Shown: in pieces, positions 10,512 to 18,807 of the stretch
Position numbering within the stretch: position 1 is the stretch's first letter
Layout of the letters: every line of letters starts with the position of its first letter
Assembly: GCF_029525555.1 (NCBI RefSeq)
Contig: NZ_JAPDHZ010000003.1
Span: 1,798,001 to 1,862,000, forward strand
DNA: 64,000 bases
DNA from: Cohnella ginsengisoli
GTDB lineage: Bacteria > Bacillota > Bacilli > Paenibacillales > Paenibacillaceae
Reading direction: 5' to 3'
Translations under genes and position numbers: made by a program
The notes under the pieces: model-generated
Databases searched by the model: none
What the model saw: only the letters and a program-made list of their open reading frames with translations
What the model was told of the DNA's origin: nothing

Positions 10512-10551
10512 AGAGGGCATGCGCCCGGTCTGCCCGGGCCGCATGCCCTCT
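10512..10551 (-). promoter_or_regulatory. Intercistronic stem-loop between binding-protein and permease genes
   Basis: An 11-bp perfect outer stem AGAGGGCATGC/GCATGCCCTCT with a further CCCGG/CCGGG inner helix, followed on the minus strand only by TTTTG. With no long U-run it is more likely an RNA stabiliser or partial terminator that lets the binding protein be made in excess over the membrane parts, as is common in ABC operons. Confidence 0.75.
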
Positions 10552-10582
10552 GCTTCCTAATCGTTGCTGATTATGCCCGATC

Positions 10583-11422
10583 TTACTTCGCCGTAACCAA
10601 ATTGCTCGTATCCGGTTCGACGCCGATCCACTTTTTGTAGATCGCTTTGTATTCGTCGCTCGCGCGCACCTTTTCGACGGCCGCGTCGATCTTCTCCTTA
10701 ACGGCCGGGTCCGTATCCTTCGGCAGCAGGATGCCGTAGTACTCGGACGCGAAGTTCGTACGGTCGTAGATCGCGTTGAACTTTTTGTCCGGATTCTGCT
10801 GCACGTAAGACTGCACGACCGCGAAGTCCGCGACGACGGCGTCGACGCCGTTGCTCTCCAGCTCCATCAGCGCCAGCGTGTTGCTGTCGAAGCGCTTCAG
10901 GTTCGGATTGTCGTCGCCCATAATGCCCTTCATCAGCGTCTCGGCGGTCGTGCCGCCCTGAACGGCGACCTTCTTGTCCTTAAGCTCAAGGGCGTCCTTA
11001 ACCGGCTTGTTCTCTTTGGTCAGGATCATGTTCACCGATTCGAAGTAAGGAACGGTAAAATCGAACGTCTGCTTGCGGTCGTCGGTAATAGAGATCGATG
11101 AAATACCCCCGTCGTACTTGTGATTGCCGCCGCCCAGATCCGCGAACAACGGGTCCCAGCCCGTGTTGTCCAGCTTGTAGTCGTAGCCGGCTTCCTTCAT
11201 GACGGCGTCCAGGAAATCGACGTCGAAGCCCACGATCTTGTCCTTGTCCATGCTCTCCATCGGCGCGTAGCTCGCGTCGGTCGCGAACTTCAGCGTGATC
11301 TCGCCCGCGTCCGCCGAGGACGCCACGCCCGCGTTCGCGTTGGACGACTCCTTCGCGCCGCATGCGGACAGGCCGACTGCCAGCGCGGCAGTCAATATAA
11401 TAGATGTCAGCTTTCTCAACAT
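10583..11422 (-). CDS. Polar amino acid ABC transporter substrate-binding lipoprotein
   Basis: 279 aa. Lipoprotein signal with LSAC lipobox at Cys about 21, then a Ser/Ala/Glu linker and the family-3 solute-binding fold: FATDASYAPMES, KIVGFDVDFLDAVMKEAGYDYKL, GISSISITDDRKQTFDFTVPYFES, KKVAVQGGTTAETLM and YYGILLPKDTDPAVKEKI. It captures an amino acid outside the membrane for the adjacent permease. Start 11422 has AGGAGG seven bases upstream. It is the first gene of the operon and is separated from the permease by a strong stem-loop. Confidence 0.94.
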   Translation of the reverse strand: MLRKLTSIILTAALAVGLSACGAKESSNANAGVASSADAGEITLKFATDASYAPMESMDKDKIVGFDVDFLDAVMKEAGYDYKLDNTGWDPLFADLGGGNHKYDGGISSISITDDRKQTFDFTVPYFESVNMILTKENKPVKDALELKDKKVAVQGGTTAETLMKGIMGDDNPNLKRFDSNTLALMELESNGVDAVVADFAVVQSYVQQNPDKKFNAIYDRTNFASEYYGILLPKDTDPAVKEKIDAAVEKVRASDEYKAIYKKWIGVEPDTSNLVTAK

Positions 11423-11452
11423 GAATAACCTCCTGCTTTCTAGTCAGCAATC

Positions 11453-11482
11453 ATTCTATCAGCTAGAATGCAAGGATGGCAA
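11453..11482 (-). promoter_or_regulatory. Putative promoter of the amino acid ABC operon
   Basis: On the minus strand TTGCCA (-35, 11477-11482) and TAGAAT (-10, 11453-11458) are 18 bp apart, about 30 bp upstream of the start codon at 11422. Confidence 0.5.
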
Positions 11483-11731
11483 TGGAAATAATTAATTTTA
11501 GCTTCAAAAGTTAACACGAAATGGAATATTATATTAAACATAAGTATAATTCACTAAGATTTTTATTTTCACGCACGAAACGCGCTCATTTCTGCGGAGC
11601 CGCCCGGCAAGGGGATGATTGGACGCAGCTCCCTGTTCGCAATCCGCCTGCGCGAGGTATAACCGACGAATGCCTGCAAATGCCGGGCAGGCAAGTCCGC
11701 TCGCCTTTCAGCCTGTTCCGATAGGCCGAAA
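11483..11731. other. Intergenic region without a gene
   Basis: An AT-rich stretch (11490-11570) with many A/T runs on the amino acid operon side, possibly an UP element, followed by GC-rich sequence with no ORF that has a ribosome site. Nothing else was recognised. Confidence 0.4.
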
Positions 11732-11767
11732 AGGGCTTCACGAGAGGCATTCCTCCCATGAAGCCCT
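11732..11767 (-). terminator. Terminator of the sugar-binding protein gene
   Basis: Nine-base-pair stem AGGGCTTCA/TGAAGCCCT with an 18-nt loop, followed by TTTTC on the minus strand, 45 bp past the stop at 11811. Confidence 0.65.
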
Positions 11768-11810
11768 GATCTTCGTGCGCACCTGTTTCTACTATATAAA
11801 TAGTAGCTTC

Positions 11811-13133
11811 TTATTTGCTCACGATATCCTTGACGGCCTGATCGAACTTTTCGAACAATTTGTCCTTGTCGATCGAACCGCCTTGATACTCCTGCATCGC
11901 CGCGCCCCAGCCCTGGATGACGCCGTCCGGGTACCGCCCCCAGTTCCAGCCGCCCGCATCCTTCGCCTGCTCGGATACGGCCGCGCCCAGTTGACCGATG
12001 TCCTCCGAGGTCGCAGGAATCGTAACGAGCGCGGGGATGAACTTGAACTCCTTGGTAATGTAGCTCTTGCCCGTCTCGGAAGTGACCATCCACGCCAGGA
12101 ACTTCTTTGCCTCTTCGGCGTTCTTGGACTTGCTGTTGACGATCCAGAAGTTCGCCGGGCCGGTGTAGATGCGCGCCTTGCCGCTGTCGTCGATCGGGAT
12201 CGGCATCATGCCGAGGTTGAGCTTCGCTACCTTGTCGACATCGCCTTGGATCCAGTTGCCTTGCTGGATCATGGCCGCTTTGCCGCTGGCGAACGTGGCG
12301 ACTTGGGTCGCGTAGTCGGTCGTGAGCTTATCCTTCTGGGAATACTTGAAGACGAGATCGACGTAGTTGATCCATTTGCCGAACACTTCATTGCCTTTGA
12401 AGGATGCGGTGCCCGCCTTGTTGTCCTCGATGAACTTGACGGGATCGGCTTGCTCGGAGAGACCGACGTTGATCGTGTGATGGCCGATCGACCACCATTC
12501 GTTCGTCGTGGAGAACGGCGTGATGCCGGCGTCCTGCAGCTTCTTGGCCGCGGCCTCGAGCTCGGTCAGCGTCTTCGGGAGCTCAGTGATGCCTGCCTTG
12601 GCGAACAAGTCCTTGTTGTAAATGATGCCATAGCCCTCGATATTCATCGGCATGCCCAGCAGCTTGCCGTCCACCTGGGCCGGCGCCGCAGCCGAGTTGA
12701 CGACGTCGGCGGCCCAGGATTCGCCCGACAGATCCGTCGCGCGATCATAGTACGGCTGGAGCGCCGCATAGCCTTCGGAGTTGAAGATCTCGGGCTCGGA
12801 GCCCGAAGCGATCTCGGCCTTCAGCAGCGCGTTGTAGTCCTCGCCGCCGCCGTGCGTTTCGACGTCGACCTTGACGCCCGTTTCCCTTTCATAGGCTTCG
12901 GCCATCTTGTTCAAGGCGTCGGCGATCTCGACCTTGAACTGGAACACTTTGATCGTGACGTCTTTCTTCGGCGCGTCGGAGGATGCTGCCGCGGACGATG
13001 CCGGCGCGGACGACCCGGCGCCCGAAGCGGCTTCCGAAGATGCCGGCGAAGCGTTGCCGTTGTTGTTGTTGCCGCAGCCTGCGGCGACCGTCAGGAGCGA
13101 TGCGATCAAGATGCCTGCGGAGATGCGTTTCAT
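11811..13133 (-). CDS. Sugar ABC transporter substrate-binding lipoprotein (family 1, CUT1)
   Basis: 440 aa. Lipoprotein signal with AAGC lipobox (Cys about 17), a Ser/Ala-rich linker, then the family-1 extracellular binding fold: EAYERETGVKVDVETHGGGEDYNALLKAEIASGSEPEIF, GMPMNIEGYGIIYNKDLFAKAGI, the AAMIQQGNW motif and IYTGPANFWIVNSKSKNAEEAKKFLAWM. It should capture an oligosaccharide. The start ATG 13133 has GGGAGGT six bases upstream. It follows the two permease genes of the same strand after a 112-bp gap that holds a cre-like site. No ATPase gene is present; such importers commonly share an MsmX-type ATPase encoded elsewhere. Confidence 0.93.
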   Translation of the reverse strand: MKRISAGILIASLLTVAAGCGNNNNGNASPASSEAASGAGSSAPASSAAASSDAPKKDVTIKVFQFKVEIADALNKMAEAYERETGVKVDVETHGGGEDYNALLKAEIASGSEPEIFNSEGYAALQPYYDRATDLSGESWAADVVNSAAAPAQVDGKLLGMPMNIEGYGIIYNKDLFAKAGITELPKTLTELEAAAKKLQDAGITPFSTTNEWWSIGHHTINVGLSEQADPVKFIEDNKAGTASFKGNEVFGKWINYVDLVFKYSQKDKLTTDYATQVATFASGKAAMIQQGNWIQGDVDKVAKLNLGMMPIPIDDSGKARIYTGPANFWIVNSKSKNAEEAKKFLAWMVTSETGKSYITKEFKFIPALVTIPATSEDIGQLGAAVSEQAKDAGGWNWGRYPDGVIQGWGAAMQEYQGGSIDKDKLFEKFDQAVKDIVSK

Positions 13134-13185
13134 GTCATGACCTCCCATGTATTCAATCATCTGGCTACAGTGTCGAGTATAGTGG

Positions 13186-13199
13186 AGAAAACGTTTGCA
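13186..13199 (-). promoter_or_regulatory. cre-like site before the sugar-binding protein gene
   Basis: The minus strand reads TGCAAACGTTTTCT, close to the CcpA consensus TGWAANCGNTNWCA, 53 bp upstream of the start. A TATACT hexamer follows at about 13174-13179 and could be a -10. This suggests carbon-catabolite control and a separate promoter for the binding-protein gene. Confidence 0.45.
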
Positions 13200-13245
13200 C
13201 AAAACCGACGATGTTGTTGTCAAAAGTGTAACATATTGATCCAGC

Positions 13246-14085
13246 CTAACCTTTGACCGATCCGGAAGTGATCCCTTCGACGATGTGCTTCTGCAGCAGC
13301 AGGAAAAGCACGACGATCGGCGTGACGCTCATGGCGAGACCGGCGAGCGCGAGATCCCACTGCTTGGTATATTGGCCGAAAAACCGCGTGACCGCGAGCG
13401 GAATCGTCGTCAGGTCTTTGTTCGATCCGATGATAAGCACGGGCAGCAGGTAGTCGTTCCAGATCCACAGCGTATTCAAAATGACGACCGTGACGGCGAT
13501 CGGCTTGAGCAGCGGGAAGACGATCCGCCAGAACACGCCGTACGGCGAGCAGCCGTCCATCACCGCGGCCTCCTCGATCTCGAGCGGCACGCCCTTGATG
13601 AAGCCGTGGAATAAAAACACGGACAGCGCGAGTCCGAAGCCGAGATAACAAACGACGATGCCGAGCAGGTCGCCGCGCAGCTCCAGAATGCTCGTCACGC
13701 GCACCAGCTGCAGCATGACCGACTGGAACGGGATAATCATCGACGAGATGAACGCGAGAAACAGCAGGTTGTTGAAGCGCGTCGGCCTGCGTACGAGCCG
13801 GTAGGCGGTCATCGAGCTGATCGTCACGATGCCGGCGACACTGATCGCCGTGATGACGACGGAGTTGCGAAGCGCGGTCGGGAAGCGAATCATCTCCCAT
13901 ACCCGCGAGTAATTCGTGAACTTGTAGGCTTCCGGCAGCGAAGCCGCGTCGACGAGGATCTCGCCCAGCGTCTTAAGCGAATTCGCCAGCACGAAGTAAA
14001 ACGGAGCGAGAAACAGCAGTGCCAGCAAGATCGCGAATATCTCGATGCCGGCGAGCCGGTAGCGAAGCGAGCGGTCGCGGTTCAT
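13246..14085 (-). CDS. Sugar ABC transporter permease 2 (MalG/LplC type)
   Basis: 279 aa, six membrane helices. It carries the CUT1 permease EAA motif EEAAVMDGCSPYGVFWRIVFPLLKPI and the typical C-terminus GLAMSVTPIVVLFLLLQKHIVEGITSGSVKG. The true start is MNRDRSLRYR at 14085, overlapping the stop of permease 1 (TGATG); the reading frame is open further upstream but there it only overlaps permease 1. It forms the transmembrane channel with permease 1. Confidence 0.95.
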   Translation of the reverse strand: MNRDRSLRYRLAGIEIFAILLALLFLAPFYFVLANSLKTLGEILVDAASLPEAYKFTNYSRVWEMIRFPTALRNSVVITAISVAGIVTISSMTAYRLVRRPTRFNNLLFLAFISSMIIPFQSVMLQLVRVTSILELRGDLLGIVVCYLGFGLALSVFLFHGFIKGVPLEIEEAAVMDGCSPYGVFWRIVFPLLKPIAVTVVILNTLWIWNDYLLPVLIIGSNKDLTTIPLAVTRFFGQYTKQWDLALAGLAMSVTPIVVLFLLLQKHIVEGITSGSVKG

Positions 14086-14975
14086 CAGGCCTCCACCTCC
14101 TTGCGCTTGGTGAGCCATACCTGCGTCACCGCGATCAGCGAGACGGCCAGGAAGAACAGCATCGCTTTTGCCGTGCCGAGCCCGTAGCGGTTGTTGACCA
14201 GGGCTTCCGCGTAAATGTTGTAGGCTAGCGACTGGGTCGACGTGCCCGGGCCGCCCTTGGTGAGCGACAGGTTCAGGTCGAACATCTTGAAGGCATTGGA
14301 GATGGTGAGGAACAAGCATACCGTGACCGCCGGCATGATGAGCGGCAGCGTCACCTTGCGGATGCTCTGCCAGTAGCCCGCGCCGTCGATCGTGGCCGCC
14401 TCGAGCATGTCCTTCGGCACGCCGGTCAGCGCCGCGATGTAGATGACCATCATGTAGCCCGCCGACTGCCAGACGAACACGATGACGAGCCCCCAGAAGC
14501 CGGTGCCCGCCGTGCCGAGCCAGGGCTGCTCGAAGAAGGACCAGCCGGTCATTTCCCCGATCGTCTTGAAGCCCTTGGTGAAGATGAATTGCCAGATATA
14601 ACCGAGCAGGATGCCGCCGATCACGTTCGGCACGAAGAAGACCGTCCGCAGCAAGTTGCGGGTCTTGAGCGCCCGCGTCAGCATCAGCGCCAGCAGGAAC
14701 GCCAGCAGGTTCGACGCCAGCACCGTGACCGCCGTGAAGCGAAGCGTGAAGCCGAAGGCGGCCCAGAATTTGTCGTCGCGCATAAAAATACGGTTCAGAT
14801 TGTCCATGCCCGTCCACTGCGCCTTGTTCAGGTCGAGGCCGTTCCACTCGGTGAACGAGTAGTAAAACCCGAGCAGAAACGGCACGAGCACGATGATCGA
14901 GAAAGCGATCAGGCCGGGTCCCACGAATACGAGCTGCTGCAGCCACTCTCCGGATTTACCGCCGCGTTTGATCAT
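14085..14975 (-). CDS. Sugar ABC transporter permease 1 (MalF/LplB type)
   Basis: 296 aa, six membrane helices. Typical N-terminal FVGPGLIAFSIIVLVPFLLGFYYSFTEWNG and EAA loop LEAATIDGAGYWQSIRKVTLPLIMP are visible. The start ATG 14975 has GGAGTG eight bases upstream, rather than the longer frame to 15032. It is the first gene of the permease pair and is transcribed divergently from the YesM-type kinase gene, with 108 bp between the starts. Confidence 0.95.
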   Translation of the reverse strand: MIKRGGKSGEWLQQLVFVGPGLIAFSIIVLVPFLLGFYYSFTEWNGLDLNKAQWTGMDNLNRIFMRDDKFWAAFGFTLRFTAVTVLASNLLAFLLALMLTRALKTRNLLRTVFFVPNVIGGILLGYIWQFIFTKGFKTIGEMTGWSFFEQPWLGTAGTGFWGLVIVFVWQSAGYMMVIYIAALTGVPKDMLEAATIDGAGYWQSIRKVTLPLIMPAVTVCLFLTISNAFKMFDLNLSLTKGGPGTSTQSLAYNIYAEALVNNRYGLGTAKAMLFFLAVSLIAVTQVWLTKRKEVEA

Positions 14976-15083
14976 GAGGCACACTCCCTTTCCGTTATGT
15001 AAAATATAAAGCCATATTGCGGCATCGACCACCGATAGATATGATGGGTTTGGTGTAATATATTGACCTCGGGGGGAACCGCC

Positions 15084-17084
15084 TTGAAAAAAAGCATTCG
15101 CACCAAGTTAATGGCGCTGCTCCTCGCGGCCACCATCGTGCCGATGGCGCTGTCCATGGTCATCTCGGATTTTTATATCAAAAACCAGGTGACGGGCAAG
15201 GCGATCGCGGAAAACCGCAGCCTCCTCGAGGTCGGCAAAGACAATATCCTGAACTACATGAACACGCTCAACCGCAACTCGTTAAGCGTCTACAACTCGA
15301 TCAATTCGCCGACTTCCCTGTACGCCATCATCGAGCGCTTTACGGCGCCCGGCGCGGATGCGGAGGCCGCGGATCTCGCCTATCGCACGACCATCTACCA
15401 GCACCTCTTGAACATGTACCAGTCGAACAAAGAAATTCACCAGATCCATCTGCAAATCGGACGAGGCGAAGACAGCTGGTCCTATCTGCTGGCGCGAGGC
15501 CTGTTCCGCAGCGGACACGAAGCCGAAGGCGGCTGGCCCGCGGGGCGCGCGGACGACCCGGCGCCGTTCATGGAGCCGGCTCACAAGAGCGCGAGCTACG
15601 CGCTCGATTCGCGGCAGTCCGTATCCGCACGGGACGTGATCACGCTCAGGCGGCCGATCATTCGCACGCCGAGCGACCAGGTCATCGGCTATTTGTCGAT
15701 CGACGTCCTGCTGACCGAGCTGGGCGACATCTGCGGGCGGCTCGCGCTGTCGGAGGAGGAGAAGCTGTACGTGCTCGACCGCGGAGGCAACGTCGTATGC
15801 GGCAAGGAGCCGGAGGACGGAGATCTGCTTAAAAATACAGGCTGGACGCGCAAGCTGCTGACGGATCCCGGCGGCACCGGGGACTTCAAGTGGTCGGATT
15901 CGGCCTTTTCCGGCTATGTGGTCTACGATACGCTGCAGACGCAGTTCATGGACTGGATCGTCGTGAAGCAGCTGCCCTACGCCTATCTGTACCAGAATGC
16001 GCAGGGCATCCGCACGATCAACTCGCTGATCATCGCGCTGTCGCTCATCATCGCCGTCATCGCGACGCTCGTCGTGTCCGTGCAGTTCACCAGCCCGATC
16101 AAGAAGCTGATCGCGCGCATGAACCTGGTTCAAGCCGGCAAATGGAGCGCGGGCGCGGACGCCCGCCTCGCCCGGAGCAGCGATGAATTCGGCGTCCTGG
16201 AGCGGCGCTTCGGCACGATGGTATCGACGATCGAGGAGCTGATCAACCGGGAGTACAAGCTGGCGCTCGCGAACAAGACGAACCAGCTGAAGGCGATGCA
16301 AGCCCAGATTAACCCCCATTTCCTGAACAACGCGCTGCAATCCATCGGGACGCTCGCGCTGCAGTCGAACGCGCCCAAGGTTTATGGGCTCGTCGCGGCC
16401 ATGGCCCGGATGATGCGGTACAGCATGCACACCGAGGAGAGCATCGTGCCCTTGTCGGCGGAGCTCGCCCATGCCAAGGCTTACTTAGAGCTGCAGAAGC
16501 AGCGGTTCGGCGAGGATCTGGACGCATTCTACGAGATCGATCCGGAGACGATGGATGTCGCGGTTCCGAAAATGCTGCTTCAGCCGCTCGTCGAAAATTA
16601 CTTCAAGCACGGCTACGAGCCGGGGGCGGGCGGTAGCCCGGGAGATGGCGGCGCAGGCGGCGTTAGCGCTGAAATAGAAGCGGCAATAGCCGGAGCGAGC
16701 GGAACTGGCGAGGCCGGCGCCGCGGGTCAGGCGGGCGCCCGCCTGTACGTTCGCGCTTGGCTGGAGGGCGAGCGCGAATGGCTGCGCGTCGAGGTCGCGG
16801 ACAACGGCCGGGGCATGGAGCCGGGACCGCTGGAGCACCTTCGCGCCCGCCTGAACCGCGCGGCCGCGGAAGACGTCACGGGCGGGCAGATCGGTCTGGC
16901 CAACGTCCACATGCGGCTTCGCTTGTACTTCGGCGAAGAGGCGGGCATGGCGGTGGACGCTTCGCCGGGCGGCGGATTCAAAGCCGCGCTCCGGATTCCG
17001 CTTCGGCAGACGCCGTCCGCGGAAGATATGCCGGCCGGCGAGCAAGCGCCCGGAGCCCGCGACGATAAGGAGGGAACGAGATGA
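15084..17084 (+). CDS. YesM-family sensor histidine kinase
   Basis: 666 aa from TTG 15084 (15063 is an alternative TTG). An N-terminal TM (about residues 12-34), an extracellular dCACHE-like region of about 270 aa, a second TM (about 305-330), HAMP, then the His_kinase motif QAQINPHFLNNALQSIGTLALQ with the phospho-accepting His, LQPLVENYFKHGYEP (N box) and DNGRGM and QIGLANVHMRLRLYFG (G boxes). Odd feature: between the N and G1 boxes there is an insertion of about 45 residues made almost only of Gly, Ala, Ser and Glu (nucleotides 16620-16735), which normal family members lack. It is paired with the AraC-type regulator downstream by a 4-bp ATGA overlap, and lies divergent from the sugar transporter it probably controls. 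Confidence 0.93.
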   Translation: MKKSIRTKLMALLLAATIVPMALSMVISDFYIKNQVTGKAIAENRSLLEVGKDNILNYMNTLNRNSLSVYNSINSPTSLYAIIERFTAPGADAEAADLAYRTTIYQHLLNMYQSNKEIHQIHLQIGRGEDSWSYLLARGLFRSGHEAEGGWPAGRADDPAPFMEPAHKSASYALDSRQSVSARDVITLRRPIIRTPSDQVIGYLSIDVLLTELGDICGRLALSEEEKLYVLDRGGNVVCGKEPEDGDLLKNTGWTRKLLTDPGGTGDFKWSDSAFSGYVVYDTLQTQFMDWIVVKQLPYAYLYQNAQGIRTINSLIIALSLIIAVIATLVVSVQFTSPIKKLIARMNLVQAGKWSAGADARLARSSDEFGVLERRFGTMVSTIEELINREYKLALANKTNQLKAMQAQINPHFLNNALQSIGTLALQSNAPKVYGLVAAMARMMRYSMHTEESIVPLSAELAHAKAYLELQKQRFGEDLDAFYEIDPETMDVAVPKMLLQPLVENYFKHGYEPGAGGSPGDGGAGGVSAEIEAAIAGASGTGEAGAAGQAGARLYVRAWLEGEREWLRVEVADNGRGMEPGPLEHLRARLNRAAAEDVTGGQIGLANVHMRLRLYFGEEAGMAVDASPGGGFKAALRIPLRQTPSAEDMPAGEQAPGARDDKEGTR

Positions 17085-18730
17085 AGGTCGTCATCGTAGA
17101 CGACGAGCGCCATGTCCGGGAGGCCGTCCGGCTGCTCGTCGATTGGGAGACGCTCGGCATACGGGAGGTTCACGAAGCGGCCAACGGCGAGGAAGCGTCC
17201 GCGCTCATCGAGCGCGTGCGCCCGGGCATCGTCGTCACCGACATGATGATGCCGGTACGTGGCGGTCTTGACTTGTTGGCCTGGCTTCAAGCGCACAGGC
17301 CCGAGATTCAGAAAATCGTCATTAGCGGTCATGACGATTTTCACCTCGTGCGCGGCACGATGCAGCACGGCGGGCAGGATTACCTGCTCAAGCCGATCGA
17401 TCCCGAACAGCTGACCGGCGCGCTGGCGCGCGCGGTCGCGAGGTGGAACGAGCAGGATCAATCCCGCAAGCACGAGCTGGCGCGGAATATGGAGATCAAC
17501 CAGCTTCGCCCGGTCATGCGCGACCGTATTTTTTCCGACCTGCTTGGCGGCAGCGATCCCTACGGCAACGCGCAAACCGTCCTGCTGAGCGAGTCCGGCG
17601 CGCCGCATCCGTCCTCCTGTCTCGTCGCCGTCCTGGACGTCGATTCGGCTTCGGCCGAGGTGGCGGACCGGTACGCCCGCCATCGGGACCTGCTCTATTT
17701 TACGCTGACGAACATCGCGGACGAAGTGCTGCGGCGAAGCGACCGCGGCATCGCCTGCCGCAATCTTCGCGCGGAAAACGAGATCCTGCTGTTTGTATGG
17801 ACCGATTCCCGCGCGGCACGTCCGGATCCGACATTGGAGGAGACGCTTTCCGAGATCAACGACGGCTGCTTTATGACGCTCAAGTGCCGCTTCGATTTCG
17901 GTATCGGCACCGCGCAACCTTTTCCCCAAGGCGCCTCCATCTCTTATCAATCGGCCCGCTCCGCGCTGCACGATCGGAACCTGCTCGCGGAGCGGGCTTA
18001 CTATTACCAGCCCGAATCGGCGGGCGCCCGTCCCTCCTTTGCGGCGCCGCGGCTGGACGCCTTCGAGGAAGGACTCCGGCTCGCCGTGCTTGGCGGCTCC
18101 GACAGGCAGATCGGGGATGCCGTCGCCCGCTGGATGGCCGAGGTGCGCCGCATGCCCCGCATCAGCGGCGAGCAACTGCAGCGGTGGAGGACCGATCTTG
18201 CCGAGATGCTGCGGCGGTGGCGCGAGACGAAAGGCACGCGGGCGGACGCGCCGGGCGACGGACGAGCTCTCTCCGGAGAGGCGGACGAAGACCCGAATCC
18301 GTCCGGCGTCATCCCGATGGACGCGCACGGACGACTCGATCTCGACCGCCTGGAAGCGATGCTGCGCGATTTTCTGACCGCTTATGCCCGCAGCCGCTCG
18401 GCCGCCGGTCAACAAGCTCAGAGCGCGATTCCCGCCGTCGTCCGCTACATCGAGCAGCATTACAACAAGGAGCTCACCTTGCAGGACATCGCGAGCCAAT
18501 TTTATTTAAGCCGGGAGTATATCTCCCGCCGGTTCAAGCAGGAGACCGGGGAAAACCTGATCGACTTCCTCTGCCGCATCCGCATCGACAAGGCGAAGCT
18601 GCTGCTCGAGAATCCGCACTTTAAAATCGCGCAGGTCGCCGAGATGGTCGGCTACCAGGATGAAAAGTATTTCAGCAAGGTGTTCAAAAAACTCACGGGG
18701 CTGTCGCCGAACCAGTATCGAAAGTCATAA
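17081..18730 (+). CDS. YesN-family response regulator with AraC DNA-binding domain
   Basis: 549 aa. Receiver domain at residues 1-120: VVIVDDERHVREAV, phospho-acceptor Asp in VVTDMMMPVRGG, ISGHDDF and KPID. A central region of about 300 aa follows, with no clear domain, then a C-terminal HTH_18/AraC pair: LTLQDIASQFYLSREYISRRFKQETGENLIDFL and IAQVAEMVGYQDEKYFSKVFKKLTGLSPNQYRKS. It starts inside the kinase stop codon (ATGA), with GGAGGG upstream. By analogy with YesMN/LplR-type systems it should activate the divergent CUT1 transporter when the kinase senses sugar. Confidence 0.95.
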   Translation: MKVVIVDDERHVREAVRLLVDWETLGIREVHEAANGEEASALIERVRPGIVVTDMMMPVRGGLDLLAWLQAHRPEIQKIVISGHDDFHLVRGTMQHGGQDYLLKPIDPEQLTGALARAVARWNEQDQSRKHELARNMEINQLRPVMRDRIFSDLLGGSDPYGNAQTVLLSESGAPHPSSCLVAVLDVDSASAEVADRYARHRDLLYFTLTNIADEVLRRSDRGIACRNLRAENEILLFVWTDSRAARPDPTLEETLSEINDGCFMTLKCRFDFGIGTAQPFPQGASISYQSARSALHDRNLLAERAYYYQPESAGARPSFAAPRLDAFEEGLRLAVLGGSDRQIGDAVARWMAEVRRMPRISGEQLQRWRTDLAEMLRRWRETKGTRADAPGDGRALSGEADEDPNPSGVIPMDAHGRLDLDRLEAMLRDFLTAYARSRSAAGQQAQSAIPAVVRYIEQHYNKELTLQDIASQFYLSREYISRRFKQETGENLIDFLCRIRIDKAKLLLENPHFKIAQVAEMVGYQDEKYFSKVFKKLTGLSPNQYRKS

Positions 18731-18739
18731 AACGCGTGA

Positions 18740-18774
18740 AAGGGGAAGCCGATTGACGGCCTCCCCTTTTTTTT
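18740..18774 (+). terminator. Terminator after the YesN-type regulator
   Basis: Twelve-base stem AAGGGGAAGCCG/CGGCCTCCCCTT (one mismatch) with a 5-nt loop, followed by eight Ts. Confidence 0.88.
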
Positions 18775-18807
18775 CCTTGGGCGTTCGGATGACGCCCGCG
18801 CGACGCG

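Noticed and set aside
13246..14946. 566-aa sugar permease
   Set aside because: The upstream part of the frame only overlaps permease 1 in another frame; the real start is at 14085 with a TGATG overlap.
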